NCBI GenBank assembly: GCA_024036415.1
Contig: JAMWET010006979.1
Span: forward strand, 338,501-402,500
Direction: 5' to 3'
Origin: Prochilodus magdalenae
Taxonomy: Eukaryota; Chordata; Actinopteri; Characiformes; Prochilodontidae
Length of the DNA: 64,000 bases
In this document: positions 41,392 to 54,152 of the stretch, one piece after another
Layout of the letters: the number at the start of each line of letters is the position of its first letter
Position numbering within the stretch: the stretch's first letter is position 1
Position numbers and translations under genes: made by a program
Notes under the pieces: model-generated
Databases searched by the model: none
What the model was told of the DNA's origin: nothing
What the model saw: the letters and a program-made list of their open reading frames with translations, nothing else

Positions 41392-44160
41392 TATTTTTAA
41401 AACCCCTTTTCCCTCTATCTTTTCGCTCTGAGTAGGTGTGAGGTGGGATAGACCATGGAGAAGAGGACGAACAGAAGCAGCGCTGATGGAGGATAAAGGA
41501 GAAGCCCACTCAATGCTCTGAGTCACAGCTCTGGAGAGAGAAAGTGAAAAAGAGATGAGAGATAGAGAAAGAAAGAGAGAGAGAGCAGGCAGTTTTGAAA
41601 GCAAAATAGACTGAAAATCAGAAGGACCTTCACCAGGGAGGAAAGAGTGCTTAAATTAGGAGAAGGAGAGGCAGAGTTGTCTCTTCATAAAAGCTTCTAT
41701 AGGGGGGGCAGGAAGGAGAACATAAACACTGTCTCCTTCTCCAATCTGTCTGCAGTAGCAGAGTGTGAACTGAGCTTCATTTGTTTCATTTGCAGCCAGA
41801 ACAGTCACTCAGTACATTTTTCAGCAACAGGAAAAATATTTAACACAAATACAAAACAGTTCATGAACTAAACACACGCCACCCTTTCACCTTCATCACA
41901 GCTTCCATTGCTTCCAGGAGTTGCTTCCAGGGATTTAATGAAATCTTAGGTTTCCTGTTTCCTAAATTCTACATTTTTAGAAAAGTCTACATTTTTGTTG
42001 CAGGCAACAATTTCAGACTGAACATAGTTCACTAAAACCAATGAGGCTGATAAAGTAATCTTGTCTTTGTACAGTTTTCAATTTAAATACAGGGCAAAAT
42101 ATTACTTTCCTCAATAATATATATTTGTTAATAATATAATATTAATTATTATTAATATTAATATTAAATATTAATTTATTTCTGTTTTGATTTGTATTTC
42201 ACAAACTGTTCCAACTGTTTTAAAACTGAGGTATGTATTTCTTCCAATATTTATGCTCACGTTGGTTATGAATTGTATAATGTATTACATTTTCTATTTT
42301 TCAACTGCTTTGAGGTTATCCACGCCTAAACATTTCACTAATGCCATTTTGGGTTTCTAAAAGAATCTTTCCATTTTTAGCGGCTTCTAATGAGTTCCTT
42401 AAAGAGTCGCCCATGAAAAGGCTCTGTAGCAGTGGTTCTTCAATGACATCACTCCAAAGAACCTTTTTGGCCCCCTTTTTACAGTCTAATTGTAAGTGTC
42501 AATAGAAATTGGAAGCAGGTTGAGTCACTTCTCTAGTTCTTTAGCTTTTAATGTCACAGAGAGTTGGCAAACTGGCCTTTATGGACGGCAGCCGTCACCT
42601 CAGAGCCTCTTATGCTGCTGCCTCAAACCCCCTTCACTAACAATAGGCCGCCCACAGCTCGGCCCACGCACTCTCCCACACACACACGCGTACATTGCCA
42701 CTCCTGCAGCTCGCACGGCCTGGCACGCTCCTTCTAAACAATCAGACACACACACACACACACACACACATTCAATCAAACACATTAATGTTCCATAGAT
42801 ATTTAGTGTACTGACTGACCCTGTGGACAAAACAATGCAGGGTGTGGGACCCCCTAAGAACAGAGCATACGGCGCTTGTCCAATCTGTGCAGCTTTTGTA
42901 TATGTTTCTGATTTTACTCAAAAGCAAACGATGGATGCAATACACAAAAAAAAGAGAGAGAGAAATCTAAACAATAATATGCCGTATAAACAGCATATTA
43001 TATCTCATAAAAACAGCACAATGTCTGTCTGAACCTCTTGCTTTATTGTTTCAGGCACAGTGGGCAAGCAGACATGCCATACTGCAGCAGGAGGGTTAGG
43101 TAAACACATTAATATCAGCAGAGAGACATTGCTGCATAATTTACATGATTATAGTCCTTGACAGGAACTACCTCCAAGATGTGCCCGGTACACAGACGAG
43201 AGCCTGGCCAGAACAATTACGCTTCTATGTTGCCTGGTGACAAACAGAGGACCAGGCTCTCCAAAATGCCCCGACAATCGTTTAGATATGAGTGATTGGA
43301 GTTTTGATGCAAATGAAGCTTGCTAAACCAATTAGAGCTCCATCTCACATGCTGTCCCTCAAGAAGTCTCAGCTGACACTGAATTCAAGTAGCTGACTGA
43401 CAGGGCCAAATCTGAATTTCAGTGGTGCATCTCAGCAGCTAACCAACAAAAGGTTTCAATACCTGCAATAAAACGATCAACACAAAGCTTGTTGGGATTA
43501 TGACTAAACAGGACAGCACTTTCTCGACATTCTCTGGGGTGCTCCTTGCCTCAGCTCTACAATAAGGAAGAGAGGGTGATTCTGGTGGGCCAGAGCTAAA
43601 GAGGAACCCTGGAACGTCTCAAGGATCAAAAGGTACTATTCTGGACTATAAATTATAGACTGGTATAATCTATTCTTAGAACGGCCAGGATTTTACTCCT
43701 GCACTTTTTAGACGTTTGATCCCAACATTTCTAACTCAACTCATCTTAATGTTTTTTGATCACACTCTTCCATGCAGTTTAGGGCTTGCGATGTGGAAAA
43801 TGTTAAGACATATTTCTGTTATGTAGCATATTTATATTGTTGACACACATAAAACATAGCTGCTATATAAAATTATAACAAGCATGCAATACGAATGCAC
43901 AAATAACATAAAGGGAAAATCATTAAGAAACTAATGAACTCATTCTAAATATTTGCAAAGCAATCAATCACATCAATAACAGATGAACTGCATTTCTGTG
44001 CTACAGAAAGAGAGTCTTTAGACAGCAAGTTGGTTCCAATACTTGGAAGTAGGGAATGCACAAACTTCAGTGTTGAAAGTCAACTTGATATTTACTACAT
44101 ACTGATGATGTTGTGAATTAAACTAACAAAGAAGGAAATGTTTAAATGTTTTGTAACAAG
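39500..44160. other. Intergenic DNA
   Basis: No gene is recognised. It holds (CT)n at 41358-41390, (CA)n at 42745-42770, a dispersed-repeat-like patch at 42350-42490 (TGGTTCTTC…CATCACTCCAAAGAACC), and an even-composition block at 43130-43480 that looks like conserved non-coding DNA. Confidence 0.5.
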
Positions 44161-44166
44161 TGACTT

Positions 44167-44169
<3 letters not shown>

Positions 44170-44241
<72 letters not shown>
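44170..44241. repeat. (TA)36 microsatellite
   Basis: An uninterrupted run of TA for 72 bases, able to fold back on itself. Confidence 0.95.
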
Positions 44242-44243
<2 letters not shown>

Positions 44244-44295
44244 TTGTGCTCATTGGGAAAAAGGCAGGAAACATTTCACACATACACATTTGCAC

Positions 44296-44412
44296 ACACA
44301 CAGGTATACCTAGGGGCAATTTAGCATCTCCAATTCACCTGACCACATCTGTGTTTGGACAGTGGGAGGAAACTAGAGCCCCCTGAGGAAACCCATGCAG
44401 ACACAGGAAGGA
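44296..44412 (+). repeat. Dispersed fish repeat fragment
   Basis: GGGGCAATTTAGCATCTCCA, then CAGTGGGAGGAAACTAGAGC and GAGGAAACCCATGCAGACAC, is a phrase found many times in fish genomes. It starts just after the (TA)n run. Confidence 0.55.
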
Positions 44413-44599
44413 TATGCTGTAACTATGAAATACCAATAAAAGATTTTTTACTCTACAGGATTATAGGGGATTATGAACCCTCTACAATCACATGTGATTT
44501 TTTAAACTATTTTTTCTATTTTGGGAAAAAACTAGAGGAAACAGCATTTAATAACTTATCTTTGGAGCACATAGGCAGACAAACGTTAGAATGAAGCCA

Positions 44600-47500
44600 A
44601 ACTCCACAGGTCAATGGAGTGTGACCTTTCCAACAAGCTATGAATCACAGACTAGCCTTCAGAAAAATGAAGATACAGACCCTGAAACCATGCTCAACTT
44701 GTGTTTACTGAGATGTTCACATTGTTAGTGCAATACTTATGTGATCAGCAATGAGTCGACACCAAGTTTAGGTGCCATCATAATTTGACAGGTCAAATAG
44801 ACTCCAGGAGCAGGGGTGATCTCCACTCTACAGAGGCTAATGAAGCAATTCAGAAAACTTGGTTAAGAACATGAAAGTCGTCATGAGTCATGAGACTGTT
44901 CCAGATAACACGTTTAACACTACCCACTTCACCTTACCTACAACAACAAAGTGATGGGAGAATTTAAAGAAAAAAAATCAAAAGTCAATCAAAAATACAT
45001 AAATCGTCCTGTGACCTACTAATTATGATCTGGAACAGAAGCTCCAGAACCACTGAGTAGCAGGCCTTTCCTGAGAGTTGGAGCAGAGAAAATATTAAAC
45101 TAGTAGTATCACAAAACTAACAGAAATATCACAGCACCAAGAGTGAAAACAAGTCATATAGAACCTTTATGAGAGAACTCTCTGACAAACCCAGCTAAAG
45201 TCCTGACACTACAACACAAATCATCTCCCTGTGGTTCAGACCCTGCACAGCACTGAACATAAACCACAAAAGTGAATAGATGGCTGCTACTTCAGTTGTG
45301 AATCATGTAAGCTGCGAATCTCACAAGTGTCGAGGCTGCTTTAGGTTCATCGGCCCATCTCACACGACTTGGAAAGTGCTTGTTTGCCCTTCTGCATTAT
45401 ACTCCATCGTTTACACTCCCTTCAGTTGTCATGGTTTCTGGAGTAATCTTTCAGCAAGTCCTGCCGTTCTCTGTCAATCAAGGTCACGGTGTGACAAAGG
45501 CGCTGGCTTCGGAGGATGACTAACTCCCATTCAACGCAGTAGCTTTCTGCTTCAGAGCTAGCTGTATCAAAAAAGATAAAAAAATGTCTACTGAGAGTCG
45601 AATTAAAACAGGCCAGGTCTACAAAATGGAGCACAAAGAAAAAAGTAATTTAATTAAAGTTTTTAATACGTCTACACAAAGGCCACGCAGAAATGCTTTC
45701 TATCTTAAGGTGCATATGGCTTTTGAAATGCGCATGACCAGAAAGTCACTCCTAAAATGGCACAGTGCAGTGCCTATCCCTGAAGGAATTTAATTACTGT
45801 GAGTCAAGTATGTGAAATAACTGCAATAAATATTTTAAGTCCAGTTGCACTAGTGGTGTTGATGTGTATCAACAAGGTGATTTCTGTGTACATTCAATCG
45901 CAGTGGAAAGAGGAAGCCCTCTGTAAGCCCACCACTACTGCTCTTTCTCTAGCCTTGGGGAGCGATAGGCTTTTTGCCAGAATACACCCACACAATCCTG
46001 TGCCATTGCTGTGCTCGCTCCAGCACACAAAAACCCCCATCAAACCATCAAAAAAGCAAGAATGCAACCAAAGATCTTGTGATTAAGCCCCACTCTGGTC
46101 ATTTAACCACTGACGTGATTGATAATCAACTTTGCGGTTGATTTGGCATATAAGGAAGCCTGTTTTTAAGTGGACCCTGGGTAGTGCGCTAGCTGTTGTT
46201 TAGTTTTGTGTTTGTGTTGTTTTGCCTCTCCACCAGACTGAACCGTGAGTCAGGTTCACATGACGCCTACACACTCGCCCACGCACGCCCACAGGCCGTA
46301 TGCACACGTACAGACAGATACACAAACACACATACACACTTACACTGCCCTTCAAGCCATCTGAGAAGCAAGTCCCAGGTGAGTCCATCACTCACAGCAC
46401 CAACAACTAAAGGAAAGCAAGTGTGAGTGAGAGAGAGTGAAATGAAATGAAAAATGTAAGTTGTCCTTTTGCCTTTCAAGCAGAAAAGCTACTTTTGTTT
46501 TGACCTGGCCTTGTGCAAGCTCGGCTCAATTTAAACAGAAGAATAATAAAAAATTCTCCTGGACAAAAAAAGTAAGACAAAAATTATCCTTTTTGTACAA
46601 CTGAAGTAATTATTTCCATCACATTTGGATTTATAACATTATGTTATGACAAAAGATGTTTATTATCACTTAAGATGACAGTTAATTGCACATTATCAAT
46701 ACTTTTCTAATATCTGTATTTGACTGCGATTACAGCTTATACCTGCCCACCATCCTCCTTTTACATGTTTAACCCTAAAAAAGGGGCAGTGCAGAAGCAT
46801 GAACGGAAGGTTAATATGTGGGTGTTGTAGAAATATTTTAGCCCTTAATTCATAGCCCATATTCATTGCTCACTTGCAAATGATATACAATCTTACGTAA
46901 CTGGTATGTTGCATAGTAGTGACTAAGCAATTCCAGATAAATGATTAATAAGCATTGAATTTAAGGTAAGGCATCAGTGGAGACCCATATTTATCAAACA
47001 TGCAAGCAAAAACACTCATATCCACACACACACACAATTATCTTTAATGATACATAGGAAAAGACTGATCTCAGATCCTAGCATTCTTACTTTTAGAAGT
47101 TTGAGAATTATGGACCTTGGTTTAGGATAAACTCTGGGGTCTGAAATTTCATAGTTTCTGGTGAAATCAGCAAAACTCCCTCCAACTTTTATCCAGAGAG
47201 TGTTTGCAATTCTAATAGCCCATGGAGCAGCTCTGGTATCCACATTGTTTTGCACATATATCTAAAAACTCTATTTCCTCTGGGAGTTGCTTTGCTCTCC
47301 TGACACGAATGTTGCTGGTAATTATTTAATAGCGAGTCTGAGCAGTCAAGCTGTGCATGCTGGAGAGCGAAGTGACGTGCGTTCTCCTGCCTCTCCGCCC
47401 ACTCACCATTTTAATCCTTTAACCAGCACCACTGCATCAGCATGTTAATGATCCCAGCTGCTAATCTGTCTCGCTAAACCCACTCCAGAGACCTGCACTT

Positions 47501-48210
47501 AACAGCCTGCAGAATAGCTCTATACATAAGACTAAAAAAACTTGCACAAATGAAATGAGTACATGCTGCTACCTGAAAACCAATGCATGAGTTCTGTGTA
47601 AAGCATGCTGTGTAAAGCATTAAGACATGCTGCATGCATCATTCCAGTGCAATGTTGCATACATTATGCAGTAGATCTGAATGTTCACTGGCTCACTGGT
47701 TTTGTTGATACTGTATCTTATACACAGTAATATGATTAGGATGTATCTAACAATGTTGAATACACTATAGACTGAATATCCTATAGGCTGAAATGATTAT
47801 GTGGTTATTGAATTGAACCTGATTGTGTAATTGAGGGTGAATAATAACTGGTCATTTCGCTCAGTAACAAGCATGTTAAATCGTGTCACTCCATGATTGG
47901 TGTGGCTGCTTCAAAGAGGAGCAGACTGGGAACAATGAAGTAAAAAAATTACAGCTTGTGTTGCCAAATGAGCTATTGGCAGCTTCTAAGAAACTAAAGT
48001 GACAGTGCTGCATTTATGGATGGCAGTGAGCAGGGAGGTATTAGATTTGTAATATGAATATCTTTCATTTGTTTCCTAGATCCTGATGGATAATTAATTA
48101 GCAAGTGCTTGAATAAGCATGTTATTTAAATCACTGCCTTTTTCTGAATTTATTACATCACCTCAACCCCTGATATGAACAGAAGTATGACGTATGAAGT
48201 ATGTAAATGA
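44600..48210. other. Intergenic DNA
   Basis: No gene or clear transposon is seen. The block at 47270-47530 has balanced composition and homeodomain/E-box-like motifs (TTAATGATCCCAGCTGCTAA), compatible with an enhancer. This is inference only. Confidence 0.45.
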
Positions 48211-48218
48211 AATAAAAT

Positions 48219-48284
48219 ATACATACATACATACATACATACATACATACATACATACATACATGATGATAGATAGATAGATAG
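48219..48284. repeat. (ATAC)n and (GATA)n microsatellites
   Basis: About eleven ATAC units (48219-48264), then four GATA units (48268-48284). Confidence 0.9.
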
Positions 48285-48360
48285 AACATTAGTGCTTTTA
48301 TTAAATAGATTCTTAGTTTATAATGTAATGATCAGACACGATATCAGTGCAAGTGTAGTG

Positions 48361-48363
<3 letters not shown>

Positions 48364-48416
<53 letters not shown>

Positions 48417-48417
48417 T

Positions 48418-48483
<66 letters not shown>
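48364..48483. repeat. Compound (TA)n(CA)n(TA)n microsatellite
   Basis: TA for 35 bases, CA for about 32 bases with one interruption, then TA for about 53 bases. The last TA units pass straight into the ATG of the Tc1 transposase relic at 48484, replacing its 5' terminal repeat. Confidence 0.93.
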
Positions 48484-48488
<5 letters not shown>

Positions 48489-49510
48489 GAGTCGCAGCAT
48501 GGGAGTCTCAAAACAACTTTCAAATGACCTGAAAACAAAGTTTGTTCACCGTCATGGTTTAGGGGAAGGATACAGAAAGCTATCTCAGAGATTTAAGCTT
48601 TCAGTCTCCACTGTGAGAAACATTGTGAGAAAATGGAAGACCACAGGCACAGTTCAAGTCAAGGTTCGAAGTGGCAGACCAAGAAAAATCTGAAATAAAC
48701 AGAAGCGAAGGACGTTAAGAAAAGTCAGAGTCAACCCACAGACCAGCACCAAAGACCTACAACATGATCTTGCTGCTGATGGAGTCACTGTGCATCGTTC
48801 AACTATTCGGCGCACTTTACACAAGGAGATGCTGTATGGGAGAGTGATGCAGAGGAAGCCTTTTCTCCGCCCACATCACAAACAGAGCCGCTTGAGGAAT
48901 GCTAAAGCACATTTGGACAAGCCAGCTTCATTTTGGAATAAGGTGCTATGGACTGATGAAACTAAAATGGAGTTATTTGGGCATAACAAGGGCCGTTATG
49001 CATGGAGGAAAAAGAACATAGCACTCCAAGAAAAACACCTGCTACCTACAGTAAAATTTGGTGGTGGTTTCATCATGTTGTAGGGCTGTGTGGCCAGTAC
49101 AGGGACTGGGAATCTTGTTAAAGTTGAGGGACGCATGGATTCCAATCAATATCAGCAGATTCTGGAGACCAATGTCCAGGAATCAGTGACAAAGCTGAAG
49201 CTGCGCTCGGGGCTGGATCTTCCAACAAGACAACGACCCTAAACACTGCTCAAAATCTACTAATGCATTCATGCAGAGGAACAAGTACAATGTTCTGGAA
49301 TGGCCATCTCAGTCCTGAGACCTGAATATTATTGAAAATCTGTGGTGTCACTTAAAGAGAGCTGTCCATGCTCGGAAACTATCAAACCTGAATGAACTAG
49401 AGATGTTTTGTAAAGAAGACTGGTCTAAAATACCTTCAGCCACAATCCAGACTCTCATTAGAAGCTATAGGAAGTGTTTAGAGGCTGTTATTTCTGAGAA
49501 AGGAGGATCT
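48484..49510 (+). pseudogene. Tc1-family transposase pseudogene
   Basis: Nearly full-length DD34E transposase, about 340 codons. Paired helix-turn-helix segments are seen ([20 protein letters not shown], then GVTVHRSTIRRTLH) with the GRPRK hinge between them. The first catalytic Asp is in LWTDETKMELFG, and a Gly-rich loop is KFGGGFIML. It is dead: stops follow GRPRK (at 48691-48693) and FIML (at 49081-49083), the second-Asp segment around 49230 is shifted, and several later stops occur. The (TA)n array sits where the left terminal repeat should be. Confidence 0.9.
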
Positions 49511-49740
49511 ACTAAATATTGAGTTACATTTTTTTTTTTGGTGCCCAAATTTATGCACCTGCCTACTTTTGTTTAAACAATTATTGCACACTTTCTGTAA
49601 TTCATATAAACTTCATTTCACTTCTCAAATATCACTGTGTTTGTCCCCTATATGATATATTTAACTGATTTTTTTATCCAAACAATCAATGCTTTATAAA
49701 GGTAAATCAGGAAAATTAACAATATATATATATATATATA
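49511..49740 (+). mobile_element. 3' untranslated end of the Tc1 element
   Basis: Text such as GTGCCCAAATTTATGCACCT and CTTCATTTCACTTCTCAAAT belongs to the right-hand flank of this Tc1 family. The end runs into a short (TA)n run (49723-49741), so the terminal repeat itself is lost. Confidence 0.65.
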
Positions 49741-49741
49741 T

Positions 49742-50469
49742 GGCAGTGGGTTAAAGAAGGCACACATCTGGCCAAGTTGTCCAACATTGCACCGAACAGG
49801 TGCAATTGCGGAAATTTCTGGTTATTTAGCATATTTGATTATGCATCACCACAAGCTTTACAATGCATGTGTTTCCTGATAAGGATGTGCAAAAAAAACA
49901 TTCTTTTAAGGTCTATTCACAGATTAAGATGGATTTGTACTGTTTAGGATCATTATCCTGCTGAAGAAACTATCTTCTCTGTGATGTTTGCTTCCAGATT
50001 TTGACAGCGTTAAATTAATCCACTCTTCTCTCTACTAGTGAATCGTTCCCTGTGCCGCTGGATGCAACACAAGCCCAAAGCATGACTGTGCTAAACATTT
50101 GGAGAGATGCTCTTTTCAATTAAATTTAGCCTTTTCTTATTTGAAGAAAGGTTTCTTCTGATAACTCTTCCATGAAGGTGATATTTAGAACAGGGCACCA
50201 TCACTCCAGAGTATGCTTAATCTTCAGTGGTGGTCTTTTGCAGTCAAATGTGGGTTTTGATTTGTCTTTGCATCAAGCCTAAAAGCATGTTTCTCTGAGA
50301 GTTGTCTTGGCCCTCCAGACCTCAATTTCACCTCCCCTGATCCTGTTAACATAAACTTCTTAATTACAATATGAACTAAAGAACAGCTACCTGTAAATGC
50401 TTTGCTATTTTCTTGTAACCTCCTTCTGCCTTCTTGGCATCGGCTATTTTCATTTTCCTCTTATAGAGT

Positions 50470-50470
<1 letters not shown>
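49742..50470 (-). mobile_element. Degenerate DNA-transposon-like repeat (weak)
   Basis: Phrases such as GTTTAGGATCATTATCCTGC and CCTTCTTGGCATCGGC resemble the antisense strand of old fish DNA transposons (HDPK-type segment). There is no open frame and there are no ends. It may be several old insertions. Confidence 0.35.

Positions 50471-50540
<70 letters not shown>
50471..50540. repeat. (CT)n(CA)n microsatellite
   Basis: CT for 35 bases followed by CA for about 35 bases with interruptions. Confidence 0.93.
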
Positions 50541-52990
50541 AACAAATCTCCTTACAAATTACGACTTTGCTATTCATATTTTAAAAAGGAAATCAGTTCT
50601 TCCTGATATGAACATTGTTCAGCTGGAGATATCATTTATAAAATACAGTCAATGGTAACTTTAGCAATTAGACCTTGAGAAATGCTGTACTGTCCACACA
50701 AAGAAATACAAGTCAAAGAAAAAACAAGTCTTTTTCACATAAACCAGATTTATGTTTATGGAAAGTGATGCTTATGAAGTGAAAAGCACATAAATGAACA
50801 GAGGTGTGGCTAGCACTGACTTAAATAAAACCCTGCACATCAAAAGTTGCTCAAAAGATTGCTCGAATTATCTGCATTCAAGCAGGTCTTACCAATATTA
50901 CACATAATTTATGCATACACCATTTAAATGTTTAGAATCACTTGTCATTTGTGTTTTTTATTATTCTGAATACTGTAATAATGTGCACCAAATGGATTAT
51001 GTATTACAATCTATTTGCCAATTTTATTTCACATTTCAAATATTGTTAATTGTGTGAAAACATTTTTATCATTTCCTGTTCCAGCATCCCAGTATTTACT
51101 TTTGAAGTAGTGTCAGGTTTTCACTTTCACTGCAAATATACAAAAATCTGTAAGTGTTTGCAAAAAAGGAATTACTGAAACACAATAAAAAGCATTAATT
51201 TTCATTTCCTAGGATCCCAAAACACAAGCATATGAAGCAGTTGAACTGTTCTCATGATTTACACAGTAAAAACGGTTTATTAACTCTAAAAAGTAAGGAA
51301 TGTCCTAAAATGCTGATTTTGTTTAATTTTGTACAGTAAGTAAACAATATGTAATTGTTCTATTATATTACTATTTGATCTTTAATAAAGCAAATATTAA
51401 CAGCACATGGCAATGTTTCCTAGGTCATACGTTCCACAAGCATGAAACTCAACATCCTTCTACCACAAAACACCACAGCCATTCCCAATTATTACATACC
51501 ATCAAACGCACAAGTCTGGACACCCCAAATGACATGTTTTGTTGTTTTTTAGTGAATATGCTCTATAAAGAGAAAACCTTATTTCTAGTAAATTCTAGCG
51601 CACATTTTAAAATTATTTCATTTATTTGGTTCACAATAAAGCATGAAATTCAAAATTTCGCATGATCCACTTTATGTTTCATTTTCTCTAAATATGTTAA
51701 ATGCTGCAATTAAACAGTAAGTATGCATTCACATGTGCAGAAGTATGTCCTCTGTAGACAATGCTGCTGTTCAATTTAGAAATCTCACACCTACACTTTT
51801 GTCATTTTTTATTAATTGACTAAACAGATCTGAGACTGAATATACACATTTAAGAACCTCATTTCAGAATAATACCAGACTTCGCTTCAGGCTTTGGTGG
51901 GTTATGGTTAATGGTTTGACATAACAGCTTACGTAACATGATGTGGTTGTGTTTCTACAGTATTAACTGTATTGCACTGTTTTGAGTGCATTGGGTTTCT
52001 GCCATTTTTTCTGTCTTGATGCTCCTGTTGGAAAAATCGAGAAACAAAGAAAAGCAGAGAATCTTCATTGCAGAGACTCATCGTTGCAATTTTTAGTTTT
52101 GTTATCAATTTTAAACATGCAAACATGCTACTACTATAACCAACTGTTACTGACTAAATTAGTGTATATTTATCCACTTTAACTCCAAAACCACCCTATT
52201 AACAGACATGACTGGCTCCTTGAGGTAGCCTTTGTTAGAATCAGAGGATGGTAGAGGGAGCACACCATGCATGTAGGAGTACGCTGGTGTGTATGCCGAG
52301 GTGTGTGTGAGGGTGTACATGAGTCAGGTTCTGTGTGTGTATGCGTGCCGGCGCGTGTGTGTGTGTTGGGGGCTGAGAGCCCTTGAGAGTTGTGTGGGCA
52401 AGGGTCCTCTGCGTGCACACACGCGCACCGTGTGGGGGGTGGAGAACTGTTTGGAATTAAGCCTACCGATTGACAGAGTGAGACAGATTGATAGATATAT
52501 AGCAGAGAGAAATGATCTGCAGAGCAACAACAAAAGAAGCATTTCAGAATGAAAGGGAGCCACATCAGTGGAGGTTTCAAATTGAAGCTGAGGGAACCTG
52601 GTCCTGGGTAAGCTCGTGGTCTTCATCACTTTGAGAAATTTAGAGTCAAAGAGTGAAATAGAGAGGGCGAGCGACAAAAGGAGAAGGAGATAAAATTGCC
52701 AAGGAGGGGAAATCCGGCAAGGTGATGCAAACCATCTGGTAATTCAGGTTGAACAGGGGATGGTCATCTCAAATATAGGGGAATGAGAGGCCAGCAGAGC
52801 TCATGCAGCACCTTGTCGTGGTCAGTCGGACTATTCAGCAACTCAACGAGACCGTTCTATCACAGTGGGTGTAGCCTAAATAGCTTATTTAAAGCACAGC
52901 CCAGTGTATTAAGAGCCACACTGTGCAGATGGACACGGGGTGGTAGCTGCTGGCCAGGAGCACTCAGCTCCACTGTGAACATCTCACCTG
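50541..52990. other. Intergenic DNA upstream of the miRNA promoter
   Basis: AT-rich DNA with no gene recognised. A GT-rich patch at 52290-52440 is simple-sequence-like. Confidence 0.5.
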
Positions 52991-53029
52991 AGAACCTGAC
53001 AACATTCCTCCGACTCCAAACTTGGAAAG

Positions 53030-53560
53030 CGGTTTGTTGCACACTGTGAGGGCGTTGAGGGGTGAAGCGGTTATAGAAGGCTGAGCGAGGCTAACGAGAG
53101 GTTAACTAGCGCCGGAGGTTAATGCAGCTAATGACTGGAGGATAGTTGAGGAAAGAATGGAGTTGGAATCCGGAACCGTGGACGTTTCCAACTGACACAT
53201 CGGTATGCGCGACACAAGAGCGAGCCGATAAGGGGAAAGGGGAAGGAGGGAAGGAGGAAGGGGGGACGGACGACGGACCGGGCGAAGAAAACAAGGTAAA
53301 GTGCCGCTGTGTAGGACCGTCTGTCGCCTGAACCGCCCGAGCGTGTGTCTCTGTAGCAGCCAGAACGTTTAACCGCTGTTTTTGTTCCTCTTTCTGTTCT
53401 GGAGCAGCAGAGGAGCCAGGAAAGAGGAGAGCACACAACCCCGCGCCGGGAGCAGACTCGGAAGAGCCGCCGCGCAGCTCCGGGGACTCGTTCGGTAAAG
53501 CGCGTTGAAAGGTAGGTCGGTCGGAGCGCCGGTACCCGTCAGGTGTTTTAGCCGGTGTGT
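53030..53560 (+). promoter_or_regulatory. CpG-island promoter of the miR-222/221 host transcript
   Basis: GC- and CpG-rich DNA beginning about 5.5 kb before the microRNA cluster, with no TATA box. It ends in good + strand donors (G|GTAGGT at 53511/53512, and GTAAAG at 53495). It is the only promoter-like region between the intergenic desert and the microRNAs on that strand. The CpG enrichment continues to about 54300. Short ATG frames in it stop quickly, in keeping with a non-coding RNA. Confidence 0.55.
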
Positions 53561-54087
53561 TTAATGTGGTCTGTCGTGTATTTTAAAGACTGAATGGTTT
53601 AGAAACGGGAGGGGTGAGAACCAGCGGTTCTCGGTCCCTTCTCTAACGTGCTCTGCTAACGTTTCCGTCTTTGTTGTTGGGAAAGAGAGACAGAAGGGGG
53701 CCACGACTGGCTGTGGGAACTGAGTTTGGTGCTGGCCCGAGGCGAAGTGTGTGGTCTCGGGTTTGGATCGACTGCAGAAGGTTGCAAGCGGCTCAGCGGC
53801 TAAAGCTAACCGGAGGCGCCTGTAGAAGCTCCCACGCGGCGCGGAATGCAAGCGCGGCTCTTGAACCTTTTAGCCCTGGGGTGACATGGGGGGCAACGTG
53901 AGTGGGCCCGGGTGGTCGAACACGGTTTAAAGGGGTCTCCACAGGCTACCGAGAAGGCTGGTTTTCCCCTTTCCGAAGTCACGGGAGGGAGGAGGTAGGG
54001 GGAGGGGGAGTAATTCTGGTGTGCTTTGGAACGCGGGCGAGCCCGTGACCGAGTGAAGGAGGGGGGTGAGAGAAAGAGGGGGATGAA

Positions 54088-54088
<1 letters not shown>

Positions 54089-54146
<58 letters not shown>
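54089..54146. repeat. (TG)n(GA)n microsatellite
   Basis: TG for about 34 bases, then GA for about 25, in the first intron of the miRNA host model. Confidence 0.93.

Positions 54147-54152
<6 letters not shown>

Noticed and set aside
44095..44386. Frames encoding runs of Tyr-Ile on both strands
   Set aside because: These are translations of the (TA)n microsatellite.
52179..52680. Overlapping open frames of 117-133 codons on the minus strand
   Set aside because: They overlap in different frames, are rich in His-Thr and Cys-Val from CA/GT-rich DNA, and lack splice or homology support.
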